Below, piece by piece: positions 6,295 through 15,391 of a stretch of DNA of 41,356 nucleotides. The translations under genes and the position numbers were made by a program. The stretch is from an uncultured Clostridia bacterium. Lineage in GTDB: Bacteria; Bacillota; Clostridia; TANB77; CAG-508. The stretch is from assembly GCA_934169575.1 (NCBI GenBank), contig CAKPOA010000012.1, positions 1 through 41,356 of the forward strand, read 5' to 3'. A model generated the notes under the pieces. It searched no databases, was not told where the DNA came from, and worked only from the letters and a program-made list of their open reading frames with translations. Position 1 is the stretch's first letter; every line of letters begins with the position of its first letter.

Positions 6295-7530
6295 TTAAGC
6301 ACACTTTTTTATTCTATTTATTTTATTGTGATATTTATATAAATTAAATCCACAAGATATTAATGTGAATTCTAAAATTACACTTTCTAGTCCTTTTCTA
6401 CAAAGTCGTTTATAAGATTTATTCCATTTTAAAATTCCGTATGTCCCTTCTGCTTGAATACTTCTATTCATACATAGTAATGCTCCTTGTATAGAACATA
6501 AATTTCTTAATACTTCTTCATGAATTGATGTTAATTCACGATTTAATCTTATTGTTCTATTATTTTTAGCCTTTGGGCAACAATCTTTTTTATATTTGCA
6601 ATTTTCACAATTCTCACATTCATATATTTCTTCAGTACGTCCATAATTATTTCCTTTTACATGTTTTTCATATTTAAATTTAAACTTACGTCCATTGGGA
6701 CATATTAATCTACCATTTTCGTCTTGTGAAAAATTTACCGCTCTATATGGATTATCTCTATATTTTTGATCTTTTGTTTCTTTTTCAAACATTGTAAATT
6801 TCATAAATTTTTCCATTCCATGTTCTTCACAATATAAGTAATTATTATATGATCCATATCCTGCGTCTGCAACTGGGTATAATGGATATCTTCCATATTG
6901 CTCATTAAATTTCTCCATTAATGGAACAAAACAATCCATGTCTGATGCATATTGTTTAACATCTACTGTTGCAATATATTCATCACATACTGCTACTTGC
7001 ATGTTATACTCTGGTAAAAGTTGATCATTTCCCATATAATCTCTTTTTACTCTCATAAATGTTGCACTATTATCTGTTTTTGAATAACTTCCTCTTTTTT
7101 TGCCACATATTTCAATATGTTTTGCATAGCCAATTAATTTTTCTTTATATTCTTTCAAAGTTTCATATTTTCTTTGATATGTGGATTTTCTACATCCTTT
7201 TCCATGTACAAATGTACTTTCGTCAATATTTAAGATTAAGATCCACATATATCTTATATCCGTTTTACATGATTTTTCTATTCCTCTTAATGATAAATAT
7301 CCATTTTCCATAAATGAAAATAATATAACTTTAAGTAAATTTGTACGATTATATCTTGGACGACCTGTTTTGCAACCTTTCTTTGCAAAATATGAATTAA
7401 AGTCAATACAATCAACAATTTCACAAAAACTATATACTGGATCAGAAATTTCTATAATTTTTTCAATTTCTAGTTGTAATTTTAATTGTTTTGGTTTATA
7501 ATAATTATTGGTATTATTTAAAGTTTTCAT
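6295..7530 (-). CDS. IS1182-family transposase (DDE type)
   Basis: About 411 residues from the second methionine (7530). Features seen: an N-terminal DUF772-like region (GRPRYNRTNLLKVILFSFME), the DDE-domain segment YNMQVAVCDEYIATVDV, VADAGYGSYNNYLYCEEHGM carrying the central Asp, a cysteine-rich insert (CENCENCKYKKDCC) and the C-terminal QAEGTYGILKWNKSYKRLCR holding the final Glu. These are the hallmarks of IS1182/IS5-like enzymes, which cut and paste their own element through the 19-bp inverted repeats. An upstream ATG at 7548 would fall upstream of the -10 box, so 7530 is preferred. The TATAAT box ends just 6 bases before this ATG, implying a nearly leaderless message. Confidence 0.9.
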   Translation of the reverse strand: MKTLNNTNNYYKPKQLKLQLEIEKIIEISDPVYSFCEIVDCIDFNSYFAKKGCKTGRPRYNRTNLLKVILFSFMENGYLSLRGIEKSCKTDIRYMWILILNIDESTFVHGKGCRKSTYQRKYETLKEYKEKLIGYAKHIEICGKKRGSYSKTDNSATFMRVKRDYMGNDQLLPEYNMQVAVCDEYIATVDVKQYASDMDCFVPLMEKFNEQYGRYPLYPVADAGYGSYNNYLYCEEHGMEKFMKFTMFEKETKDQKYRDNPYRAVNFSQDENGRLICPNGRKFKFKYEKHVKGNNYGRTEEIYECENCENCKYKKDCCPKAKNNRTIRLNRELTSIHEEVLRNLCSIQGALLCMNRSIQAEGTYGILKWNKSYKRLCRKGLESVILEFTLISCGFNLYKYHNKINRIKKCA

Positions 7531-7536
7531 GTAATA

Positions 7537-7564
7537 ATTATACCACAAACGCCTTGATTTTCAA
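7537..7564 (-). promoter_or_regulatory. Transposase promoter
   Basis: On the minus strand TTGAAA (7564-7559), 16 bp, TATAAT (7542-7537). The predicted start of transcription falls at or within a base or two of the transposase ATG (7530). Confidence 0.6.
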
Positions 7565-7588
7565 TAATTATGGCGTTTTTTTAAACGC

Positions 7589-7617
7589 AAAATGAGTGAA
7601 AATATTTCACTCATTTT
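7589..7617. terminator. Hairpin at IS right end
   Basis: aaaatgagtgaaa (7589-7601) and tttcactcatttt (7605-7617) form a perfect 13-bp stem with a 3-base loop. It lies between the right inverted repeat and the transposase promoter. It would stop or mask transcripts entering from outside. Confidence 0.65.
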
Positions 7618-7679
7618 TCTAATGGACTTTTTTTACAGCCCCTTTTTTTACCTTCTAAAAATTTCCTTTATATCTTTTG

Positions 7680-7987
7680 CTACTTTCTTATTCTTGGTTC
7701 ATATAATTCATAGTCTTTTACTTTTTTCAATATCATCTTGGGATTATATTCTAAAATATTAAATATAAATGTATTTAGCACTGATACAATATTTTTATTT
7801 TTCATTTTGCATTGTATATCATAAATTTTATTTAAATCTATTTCATTAAATTCTTCATATAAAGGTATTTCATATTTTGAATTTAATAAATAATTAGTTT
7901 TTTTCAAATAAGAACATCCAGATCTATGATATTTTTTCCTGTTTTAGTAATATATACTGTTTTGCATATATGGTTATCTATTATAAC
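7680..7987 (-). pseudogene. Frameshifted gene fragment with an HRxxC zinc-like motif
   Basis: One frame (from 7987) reads ICKTVYITKTGK. After a run of six A (7932-7937) the next frame reads KKYHRSGCSYLKKTNYLLNS and continues to a stop at 7680. Joined with one extra A this gives TVYITKTGKKYHRSGCSYLK. That is very like the VYxTxTGxKYHRxxCxYL motif found at the C-termini of some secreted nucleases and ComEC-type MBL proteins of Firmicutes. The expected following GYTPCxxC is not found. The remaining 60 residues are unrecognised. No ribosome binding site, and the fragment stops just before the IS. I regard it as a decayed gene. Confidence 0.45.
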
Positions 7988-8011
7988 CTAAAAACCTTAT
8001 TTTTATCTATG

Positions 8012-9421
8012 TCACTTTTTATTTTCTATCATTTTTCTAATTATATTTGTTATATATTTATAATTTAATTTTATAAATATTACAAATAAAGAAATAATAC
8101 TAATTATACTAACAATTATTGACTGATAATAATATAAAAATACAATAACAACATATAAAATTGCAACCATAACATATTTTTTATAGTCTAATTTAATTTT
8201 TAAATATTTAGATATTTTTATATATCTGGATACAGCTATATACATATAAGATACAAGAGTTGAAATACATGCAACAATAAGTCCATATCTCTTTAAAAAT
8301 AAAAAATTAATTAAAATATTTATAGTCCCACCTATAATTGTTGTTCTAGAAATTTCTTTTGATAATTTTAAAGCTATAAAAACTCCACCAATTAAAATAC
8401 TAAATAATTCAAAAAAAGATGCAAATACCAAAATTGGAATATATTTATATGCTTCGAAATAAGAGTTTTCTATTAATATTTTAAATATTATTGGCATAGA
8501 TGCAAGTACAATTATACATATAAATGAACAAACTAAAAAAACATTATTTATTATTTTTGAAAAATATATACTTTTATCCGAATCATTTGTACTCATCGAT
8601 GCAGATTCAGTCCAAGATAAACTAAATACAGTAAAAACGTGTGATAAAAGCATTGAAAACTTTGTTGAAATAGAATATATTCCATTAAATGTTACTCCTA
8701 AAAAAGCTGAAATCATAATTTTATCTGAAATGCTCATTACCCAAGAAGAAATACTATTAGGAATTAATGGAAAAGAATATACTATTAACTCTTTAACTTT
8801 TGTTTTTTCTAATGATTTAATATTTATATATTTATATATTTTAATCTTTAAAATTAAATATAATGCTGCAACTAAATTTGATAAAACATATGCTAAAACA
8901 ATCCCTAAAAGTTTCAATGACAAAAACTTTATAAATATTACACAAAATATAACATTAAAAACCCCATTAATAATGCTAGATATACTATACTCTATATTTT
9001 TTCCAAGTCCTCTTGCAATCTGCAACATTAAATTTAATAATGATGTACTTATTGTCATAATAAAAATATATTCAATATTTTTAATAACTAATAACTTCAA
9101 TCCTAAAAAAAACAATCCTATAAACACAAATAATTGTATTAATATTACAATTATGCCATTAGAAATAATACTTTTAATTTCTTCTTTTTTTTCTCTTTTA
9201 TCAATTAGAAAACGGAACATTCCATTTTCTAATTGAAGAGTTAAAAATATAGCCAATAACCAAGCATATGTAGAATATAAATCAAAATATCCATATTCCT
9301 CTGTACTTAATAATGCTGTAAATAATGGTAATAAAAAAAATGATAAGAACTGAGTACAAAATTTACTTAAAAAAATTATAATTGTATTTTTTATAAACTT
9401 TCCTTCTCTGCTACTCTTCAT
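8012..9421 (-). CDS. Wzx-type polysaccharide flippase, distal gene of the capsule/EPS operon
   Basis: 469 residues with about 12-14 membrane segments. It begins MKSSREGKFIKNTIIIFLSK and contains STEEYGYFDL, characteristic of MOP-family oligosaccharide flippases. It would flip the lipid-linked repeat unit made by the enzymes encoded upstream, before polymerisation by Wzy. The ATG lies inside the end of the acetyltransferase gene (11-base overlap), so it is the last gene of the translationally coupled operon. It is related to the flippase at 91-1494. Confidence 0.92.
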   Translation of the reverse strand: MKSSREGKFIKNTIIIFLSKFCTQFLSFFLLPLFTALLSTEEYGYFDLYSTYAWLLAIFLTLQLENGMFRFLIDKREKKEEIKSIISNGIIVILIQLFVFIGLFFLGLKLLVIKNIEYIFIMTISTSLLNLMLQIARGLGKNIEYSISSIINGVFNVIFCVIFIKFLSLKLLGIVLAYVLSNLVAALYLILKIKIYKYINIKSLEKTKVKELIVYSFPLIPNSISSWVMSISDKIMISAFLGVTFNGIYSISTKFSMLLSHVFTVFSLSWTESASMSTNDSDKSIYFSKIINNVFLVCSFICIIVLASMPIIFKILIENSYFEAYKYIPILVFASFFELFSILIGGVFIALKLSKEISRTTIIGGTINILINFLFLKRYGLIVACISTLVSYMYIAVSRYIKISKYLKIKLDYKKYVMVAILYVVIVFLYYYQSIIVSIISIISLFVIFIKLNYKYITNIIRKMIENKK

Positions 9422-10004
9422 AATCTCTCCCTTTTAAATAATATCTCATTCTATTTTTAGTTCCAATATTATTTACAACTTTTGCAGGAACACCTGCTAT
9501 TGTTATATTATCACCAAATGATTTATTTACAACAGCATTTGCACCTATTGCAACATTATTACCTATTTTTATTTTTCCAAATATTTTTGCACCTGGACCA
9601 ATAAAACAGTTGTCTCCTATTATTGGTGCTTCTTCTTCTTTTTCCATATTTGTTCCTATATTCACATCAACATTTATTCTGCAATTACAGCCTATTTTTG
9701 CACTGCCATTTACACAAATTGTACCTCTATGCTGAATATATAAGCCTGGTCCAAATGTATTAATTGGAATACTAAAACCATATTTTATTTGTAATTTTTT
9801 ATATCTATATTTCAAAATATACAAATATATTTTAGAAATAAAATTTTTTTTACAATTATTATAATATTCAACTTTTCTCATTAATAATTGAAATTTGTAG
9901 ATTGGGATTTCACCTCTAATACCAAAATATTTATTTTTTGTAAAACCTCTAGCTTTTTTATCACATTCTATATAATATAAATAGTCATCTTTATTCTTTA
10001 TCAT
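9411..10004 (-). CDS. Serine acetyltransferase-like hexapeptide O-acetyltransferase
   Basis: 197 residues: an N-terminal helical part, then a left-handed beta-helix of hexapeptide repeats (from about residue 90: GPGLYIQHRGTICVNGSAKI, GCNCRINVDVNIG, then IIGDNCFIGPGAKIFGKIKI). It ends with IAGVPAKVV, the classic end of SAT/CysE-like beta-helices. In a polysaccharide operon such proteins usually acetylate a sugar of the repeat unit rather than serine. It overlaps Wzy by 14 bases and Wzx by 11, showing tight coupling. Acetyl-CoA as donor is inferred from the family. Confidence 0.85.
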   Translation of the reverse strand: MIKNKDDYLYYIECDKKARGFTKNKYFGIRGEIPIYKFQLLMRKVEYYNNCKKNFISKIYLYILKYRYKKLQIKYGFSIPINTFGPGLYIQHRGTICVNGSAKIGCNCRINVDVNIGTNMEKEEEAPIIGDNCFIGPGAKIFGKIKIGNNVAIGANAVVNKSFGDNITIAGVPAKVVNNIGTKNRMRYYLKGRDYEE

Positions 10005-11058
10005 TCAACTGTCCTCCAAACTCAAATTTATTATGTATTATTGAATATAGCAAAAATGCCAATGTAAAGTTTATACTTCCAATCAGTGTATTGGATTCTG
10101 CAAGTCCATATATCATAAAAATTAAAATAGACACATATACTTTATTATTATTGATATTTTTTATTCCTATTATAAGTATAAAATAATATAATAATGCTGA
10201 ATATAAACCACATCTATATACCAAAGCTAAATAAAAATTATCTAAATATACTTCATTTAATACATTGCTACCAAAGATTGTAAACATATTAGCATTTTCA
10301 ATTATTATATTCCATAAATATGGTCGATTACTTAATAAAATATTAATTTCATTATTTTTAGTAACACCATATTTAGTTGCTAGAAAATATGATGCCCCGA
10401 AAAATAATAAAGGTAACCAACTAATTATTTTCTTATAGTTTATTTTATCTTTAAAGAAATCTAAAACAAATAGTATAACAATACAATATATTCCAGTTCT
10501 AGACAATGACAATTTATATAATATTAAAGATACAAAAGAAAAAATCACATAAAATCTTTTCTTTTTATCATCTAATAAATAAGCACACAACACAATTGGA
10601 ATATAAAACATAAATACACTATTTGGATGCGTAAATCCCAAACTATGTCTTATAATATACCCATCTGATGTTATCCTAATCAAGTAATTATCATTTAATA
10701 TTCCTAGAAAGTATAAAGTTATTGTAACAATATACATAATTGAAGAAGATATCATAAATTTTTTTAAAAATTCTTTTATATCACAGTTTATCAATGTAAG
10801 TGCTAATATAAAAATAATTAATAAATTAACATCTTTATAAACTATAACACTTATTGTTGATAGTATAAAGAAAACGAATGTTTTCATTATAACCTTTTTG
10901 CCTTTCAAAGCATCTAATATTCTTAAAAACTGAAAAAATAATATAATCAGTACTGCAGAATATAATATATATGTATTAACCTTGTACTCAATTAAATATT
11001 TTAATAATACACAAATAAAAATTACAATTGTTTTTATATCTAATGAATATTTTCTCAT
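9991..11058 (-). CDS. Wzy-like polysaccharide polymerase (O-antigen ligase/polymerase family)
   Basis: 355 residues with about ten membrane segments and little conserved sequence, as usual for Wzy. Supporting features: the segment HSLGFTHPNSVFMFYIPIV, typical of EpsG/Wzy-like polymerases (a conserved GFxHPN in a periplasmic/outer loop), a second outer loop around NRPYLWNIII, and its position between glycosyltransferase and Wzx genes. It would join repeat units on the outer face of the membrane. Ten bases separate it from the upstream glycosyltransferase, and it overlaps the acetyltransferase downstream. Confidence 0.85.
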   Translation of the reverse strand: MRKYSLDIKTIVIFICVLLKYLIEYKVNTYILYSAVLIILFFQFLRILDALKGKKVIMKTFVFFILSTISVIVYKDVNLLIIFILALTLINCDIKEFLKKFMISSSIMYIVTITLYFLGILNDNYLIRITSDGYIIRHSLGFTHPNSVFMFYIPIVLCAYLLDDKKKRFYVIFSFVSLILYKLSLSRTGIYCIVILFVLDFFKDKINYKKIISWLPLLFFGASYFLATKYGVTKNNEINILLSNRPYLWNIIIENANMFTIFGSNVLNEVYLDNFYLALVYRCGLYSALLYYFILIIGIKNINNNKVYVSILIFMIYGLAESNTLIGSINFTLAFLLYSIIHNKFEFGGQLNDKE

Positions 11059-11068
11059 TATTTTTCTC

Positions 11069-12097
11069 CTATAATAAACATTTTTTTATATTTTCAATAT
11101 ACTCTTTATAATTATCTAATAGAATACTTTTCTCTATTGAAAAATCAACTTTTTTATTATATTCATCTTTATTGCTCAATAATAATGATATAATATCAAC
11201 AAATTCATCAACCTCATTACGAAAGTAACCACATTTATTATCAATAATATTAACCAATCCACCAACAGGGCAAGCAATTACTGGTACACCTAGGCACATA
11301 GCCTCAAAGGCAACTAAGCCAAATCCTTCAAATTTTGATGTCATAACAATTATCTTAGATTTCTTAAAATAAGGAAATGGATTTTTTTCAAAACTTCTTA
11401 ATTCTATACAATCTTTTACATCATAATAACTAATCCAATCAATAACCTTATTTTTCCATGAACCATCACCCATCATTAATGCTTTAATTGGTTTTCCTCT
11501 TTCTTTAAATTGATTTACTATTTTGATGAATTTTTCTGGATCTTTTTGTTCGCAAAATCTTCCAATAAAAGCTATATCATAAATTTTGTCATAATTATTA
11601 CAATCCTCATTTAAAATGTCATTTCTAGATAATGGATTAGATACTAAAAATACTTTTTTCTCTATTAACTTCCTGAAAATAAATTCTTTTTTTATTGAAT
11701 CTGACACAATAAAAATTTTATCAAATTTAATAGAAGCAATGGCATACATTATACTATTTATATTTATTTTTTTTATCCAAGAAGGATTATTATGTAAATG
11801 CGAAATTAACTTGTATTTTCCTTTAATGGATGACATTATCACACTTGCTCTATAGTCTGTAGCAATTACAATGTCAGGTTTAATGGTATTCATTATATTT
11901 TTTAATTCTTTTCTGTCAAGATTATTTTTAGTAACTATATGTTTAATTTTGTTTTCCTCCAGATATGAATTTATTGATCCTGATTCAGATATATAATAGC
12001 ATTCAAAATCATCTTTAATTCCATTAATAATTTGTATCACTACCTTCTCTGCACCTGAAAATCCTTTATTTGGCATGACAAATATTATTTTTTTCAT
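11069..12097 (-). CDS. Glycosyltransferase family 4 (GT-B fold)
   Basis: 342 residues. The N-terminal domain starts KKIIFVMPNKGFSGAEKVVI, the acceptor-domain glycine motif. The C-terminal Rossmann domain has IAFIGRFCEQKDPEKFI and the donor-binding ESGFGLxxxEA-type motif, here KFEGFGLVAFEAMCLGVPVI. It adds a sugar from a nucleotide donor to the growing lipid-linked repeat unit at the inner face of the membrane. The sugar is unknown. It lies between the FrhB-like gene and wzy with 20- and 10-base gaps. Confidence 0.9.
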   Translation of the reverse strand: MKKIIFVMPNKGFSGAEKVVIQIINGIKDDFECYYISESGSINSYLEENKIKHIVTKNNLDRKELKNIMNTIKPDIVIATDYRASVIMSSIKGKYKLISHLHNNPSWIKKININSIMYAIASIKFDKIFIVSDSIKKEFIFRKLIEKKVFLVSNPLSRNDILNEDCNNYDKIYDIAFIGRFCEQKDPEKFIKIVNQFKERGKPIKALMMGDGSWKNKVIDWISYYDVKDCIELRSFEKNPFPYFKKSKIIVMTSKFEGFGLVAFEAMCLGVPVIACPVGGLVNIIDNKCGYFRNEVDEFVDIISLLLSNKDEYNKKVDFSIEKSILLDNYKEYIENIKKCLL

Positions 12098-12117
12098 AAC
12101 AACACCTTCCGAAAAAA

Positions 12118-13281
12118 TTATTTTTTTAAATACTTTATAATTTTTAAATTAAATAATACTTTTAGTATCTTTTTTTTGTACGAATTTAATTTTTTATTAT
12201 TTTTTCTAAAATTTTCATTTATTTCCATATGATCAATTTTTTCAAAAAATGATTTTCTTTCTTTTGGTCTTCCTATCGAATTTTCAAGATTAGGATTACC
12301 ATTAATAACAAGATCCATATTCACTTTTTTTATATCAATATCTTGCATAGAATTCAATAATTCTTCTCCTTTTTTGTTCTTTATAATTATTGCAGAAACT
12401 CCATTTTTAGTTTGATTGCCAAACAAATCATCTGGCACTTTCCAAAAATCACCAATTATTATATCACCCATGTTATTGTTTCCCTTGAATTTACAATCAT
12501 AACATTTTTCATTCATAATTAGCCCTTCAATAAATGAAGAAACATAATTATCTAAATTAAATGATAATTTTTTTATCTCTTTTGAATTTCCAAATACATA
12601 AACAGAATCAGGCATTTTCCAACCGCAATTATCTTTGTTTCTAAAATTTACCTTTACCAATTCTGATTTTTGACTTTTTTCTAATGAATCTTTATATAAT
12701 TTCCAAACTTTTCTAGAAGGAACACCTTCACATATTAAAGAAATGGTTACTAAATTGTCATTATTTATAAATGACTTTATCGCTTTAACCTGACAAGGCG
12801 TACCTGTAAAGAGAACTTTCTTTTCGTCAATTATTTTTTTTATATCCAAAAAAATATCGCGTAAGTCACTTTGAACATATTTAGATCCTTGCATTTTTTC
12901 AATATCTTTTATATTATTTGACAATATGTGAACTGGCATCATATTTTCATCCCAAATACATCCAGCCACATATCCTCCATTTTCAATAAAGTTTTTTGCA
13001 ATTTCATAAAAAAATCCACCTGATGAACTTTTTTTCAAACTTGATTTATCATTTATTTGAACTGCATATGCTTTATCATTTTTATTAATTCTTTCTACTG
13101 TTTTTTCATTTAAGTACAGGCATTTTTTTTCACACAATCCACACTGAACACATTTACTCATATCTATTACAGGATTTAAAAATCCTTCTTTATTTTCTTT
13201 CATTTCAATAGCTTTTTTAGGGCAAACACTTTTACATAGTCCACAACCATAGCAATTTTTTACAAAATCAAAACTTATCAT
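12118..13281 (-). CDS. FrhB-like 4Fe-4S protein of polysaccharide clusters (coenzyme F420 hydrogenase/dehydrogenase beta-subunit family)
   Basis: 387 residues. Two 4Fe-4S motifs open the protein: C10-x2-C13-x2-C16-x3-C20 (CYGCGLCKSVC) and C44-x2-C47-x2-C50-x3-C54 (CVQCGLCEKKC). They are followed by the FrhB N and C domains (SSGGFFYEIA, VLFTGTPCQVKAIK, GDIIIGDFWKVPD). Proteins of this class regularly accompany pyruvyl transferases in Clostridia and Bacteroidetes surface-polysaccharide loci. They are thought to carry out a flavin/Fe-S redox step on a sugar or pyruvyl group; the substrate is not established. It overlaps the pyruvyl transferase gene by 14 bases. Confidence 0.88.
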   Translation of the reverse strand: MISFDFVKNCYGCGLCKSVCPKKAIEMKENKEGFLNPVIDMSKCVQCGLCEKKCLYLNEKTVERINKNDKAYAVQINDKSSLKKSSSGGFFYEIAKNFIENGGYVAGCIWDENMMPVHILSNNIKDIEKMQGSKYVQSDLRDIFLDIKKIIDEKKVLFTGTPCQVKAIKSFINNDNLVTISLICEGVPSRKVWKLYKDSLEKSQKSELVKVNFRNKDNCGWKMPDSVYVFGNSKEIKKLSFNLDNYVSSFIEGLIMNEKCYDCKFKGNNNMGDIIIGDFWKVPDDLFGNQTKNGVSAIIIKNKKGEELLNSMQDIDIKKVNMDLVINGNPNLENSIGRPKERKSFFEKIDHMEINENFRKNNKKLNSYKKKILKVLFNLKIIKYLKK

Positions 13282-14215
13282 CGATATCTTGTCCTTTCTT
13301 TACAGCTTTTAATAAATAATTTTTGGATTCTTCTTGAAGTTTACTCAACTTTTTCTTTATTTCATTGTAATCTGTCTTTTTTATTTCACTCAAAGAAATT
13401 ATATTAGAAATTGAAGAAATATGATCAGATAATCCAATTTGTTCAAGTAAAGAAGCTTTTCGATTTTCACGAATTATATTTTTGTTATTATCCTCATCAA
13501 ATATAGCATAAAAATCCTTTTCAAAAATAATTGAAAATACAGTACCATGAAATGAGTTTGTACAAACAAGTGTTGAATAATATAATAAATTAAGAAATTC
13601 TAGTGGACCAGAATCACCATACATTTTTATGCCTTTAAAACTTTCTCTTGGATGCATAAAAGAAGTAATTATAGGCAATTTATATTCTTTGCTTATCTTT
13701 TTTACAAAATCCACTGAATATTTTTTACAATTTAAAGAATAATAGAAAATATATGGTTTATTTATTATAGGTGGACCTATTAACTTTTCCCAGTCCTCTT
13801 TATTTAATAATAATGTTGGATCAAGTACAAGAGTTGAATTGATTCCCATATTTTTCATTACATTTACAACATCTTTCTCTCTAAATGAGAGACAACTAAA
13901 TTTATTTAAATATTTTATATCAAACATTTCATTTTTCAAAATATTGTCAACTGTATCTCCAAATGAAGGGGCATATGCTATTGCTTTTCCATTAAATTTT
14001 TTTTGTAATTCTAAATAATATACTAAACTTCTATCATAAGTAGATGGCGATAAATTCCAAATCTGGTCACTTCCACATACAATAGTATCATAATCATTAA
14101 TAATATCTGCTAATTCAGATTCATTTAGATAATTATGATTGCTCAAATAATAATATTCATGAATAAATTCATTATATTTTTTATTACGTTTTAATACTTT
14201 TTTGAAATGTAACAA
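13268..14215 (-). pseudogene. Polysaccharide pyruvyl transferase, C-terminal part (frameshifted)
   Basis: 315 residues carrying most of the pyruvyl transferase domain: DTIVCGSDQIWNLSP (the nucleotide-fold motif), AYAPSFGD, VLDPTLLL and CTNSFHGTVFSIIF near the C-terminus. The first codon is TTG with no ribosome binding site, and the missing N-terminus lies in the adjoining ORF at 14217-14429. Continuity is restored by removing one base, or adding one AT unit, in the (AT)4 tract at 14218-14226. The family adds a pyruvate ketal to a sugar of the polymer from phosphoenolpyruvate. Because the break lies in a dinucleotide repeat, phase variation or an assembly error are both possible. Confidence 0.8.
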
Positions 14216-14216
14216 A

Positions 14217-14429
14217 TTATATATATTTTTTATTATAACCCCGTTTATTTATATATCTTAAATTAATTAAATTATACATTCCATATTGATTATACGGCCT
14301 ATAATTTATTATTTCAAATTCATTTTCATTTGTATTTTGGTTTAAAAAAGTCTGTAAAGCATATGCTTGCAAACATGACCCATAATTATAAGCTGCATGA
14401 AAAGTTAGAATTCCTTTTTTCTTATTCAT
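14217..14429 (-). pseudogene. Polysaccharide pyruvyl transferase, N-terminal part (frameshifted)
   Basis: 70 residues with the family's N-terminal signature: GILTFHAAYNYGSCLQAYAL (compare GILTxHxAxNYGAxLQAYAL). The ATG overlaps the previous gene by four bases (ATGA), so translation is coupled. The frame stops at TAA within the AT tract at 14218-14226. The rest of the enzyme is in the next frame (13268-14215). On its own this fragment cannot be active. Confidence 0.8.
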
Positions 14430-15391
14430 TTATACTCCTCCCTTGATTTTTTTTGTTTAATCCAAATCATTTTTTTTTTGCTTGAGGAAAATAAAAATTC
14501 ATTTACTTTTTTAATGAAATAACACAATTTCACGAAATAGTCAGAAATTTTTCTCTCATGCCCATTTATTTTTTCAATATATTTTTTTGTAACACTCTCA
14601 TCTATATTACAGTACATTTTATATCCAATAGCAATACTTTTATCTAAAGACGTAAAATTTTTTTTAGGAATTTTTTTCTGAAAATGCAAATACATCATTT
14701 CTTTTTCTTTTATTCCGTCTTCATAATATACTTGTAAAATCTTTCCTTCTTTATACTCATAGAACTGATATTTATAATTATTCTGATTTTTACAAATATA
14801 TCTTTTAGAGCTTTTGTCAATATCTGCAAAATCATTAATATAAAAAAAATCTATGTTTTGTTTTTTTACTATCATATTAATTCCAGTATACTCATCAAAA
14901 GCAAAATTCTCATTAGATTGAAAAACCTCTCTATAATCAAATAAACTTCCTCTTTCTTTAAAAAGATTATTCATTTGTTTTGTATTCTTATACAATACAA
15001 AATGACCATTTTTATTTATTTTATTATATTTATTTAGGATATCATCATTAACAAATTTTTTTATGTTACCAAAAATTTGATCTATATCACAATGTCCCCA
15101 AAAATCATAATCTTTTAGATAATCCTCAAAAATCAAACCATATGCAGGTCTAAAGTCGCATAATTTATATGGCTTATTTACATTAATCTTAAGATTTAAC
15201 TTTTTTGATGCAATTTTATTAAAGTCATCTAAAGAAAATTTAACAAATTTAATATTTTTAAAATCACTATTTTGAGGATGATCTGTAAAAATCCAAAAAT
15301 CATAATCAGGATTTTTAGAACATGAATATTCCCATAAATCAAAATAATTAGGTATCATTCCCATCCAGCAAACTATCATTGCAATTTTCAT
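14426..15391 (-). CDS. DUF6625-type putative glycosyltransferase
   Basis: 321 residues. It starts MKIAMIVCWMGMIPNYFDLW and contains YKLCDFRPAYGLIFEDYL and KDYDFWGHCDIDQIFGNI. The latter holds a D-x-D-like motif typical of GT-A folds. These are the marks of the DUF6625 family found in capsule loci (related to the Pasteurella-type transferases). It presumably adds one sugar to the repeat unit. The C-terminal 40 residues are basic and may touch the membrane. It overlaps both neighbours by four bases (ATGA), confirming one operon. Confidence 0.75.
   Translation of the reverse strand: MKIAMIVCWMGMIPNYFDLWEYSCSKNPDYDFWIFTDHPQNSDFKNIKFVKFSLDDFNKIASKKLNLKINVNKPYKLCDFRPAYGLIFEDYLKDYDFWGHCDIDQIFGNIKKFVNDDILNKYNKINKNGHFVLYKNTKQMNNLFKERGSLFDYREVFQSNENFAFDEYTGINMIVKKQNIDFFYINDFADIDKSSKRYICKNQNNYKYQFYEYKEGKILQVYYEDGIKEKEMMYLHFQKKIPKKNFTSLDKSIAIGYKMYCNIDESVTKKYIEKINGHERKISDYFVKLCYFIKKVNEFLFSSSKKKMIWIKQKKSREEYK

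Larger units (their letters stand above)
6100..7646 (-). mobile_element. Complete IS1182-type insertion sequence (~1.55 kb)
   Basis: Perfect 19-bp terminal inverted repeats: aaaaggggctgtaaaaaaa at 6100-6118 and its complement at 7628-7646. One transposase gene on the minus strand fills the element. No clear target duplication is visible beside the ends. Each end carries a strong hairpin (6129-6170 and 7589-7617). The element lies between the sigma-factor remnant and a frameshifted gene fragment, inside older mobile DNA. Both termini and the transposase frame are intact, so it may be active. Confidence 0.9.

Noticed and set aside
8730..9236. 168-codon plus-strand ORF inside the Wzx gene, and similar long shadow ORFs opposite capsule, suf and lysS genes
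   Set aside because: They lie wholly antisense to well-supported genes, lack ribosome binding sites and have no family signature.
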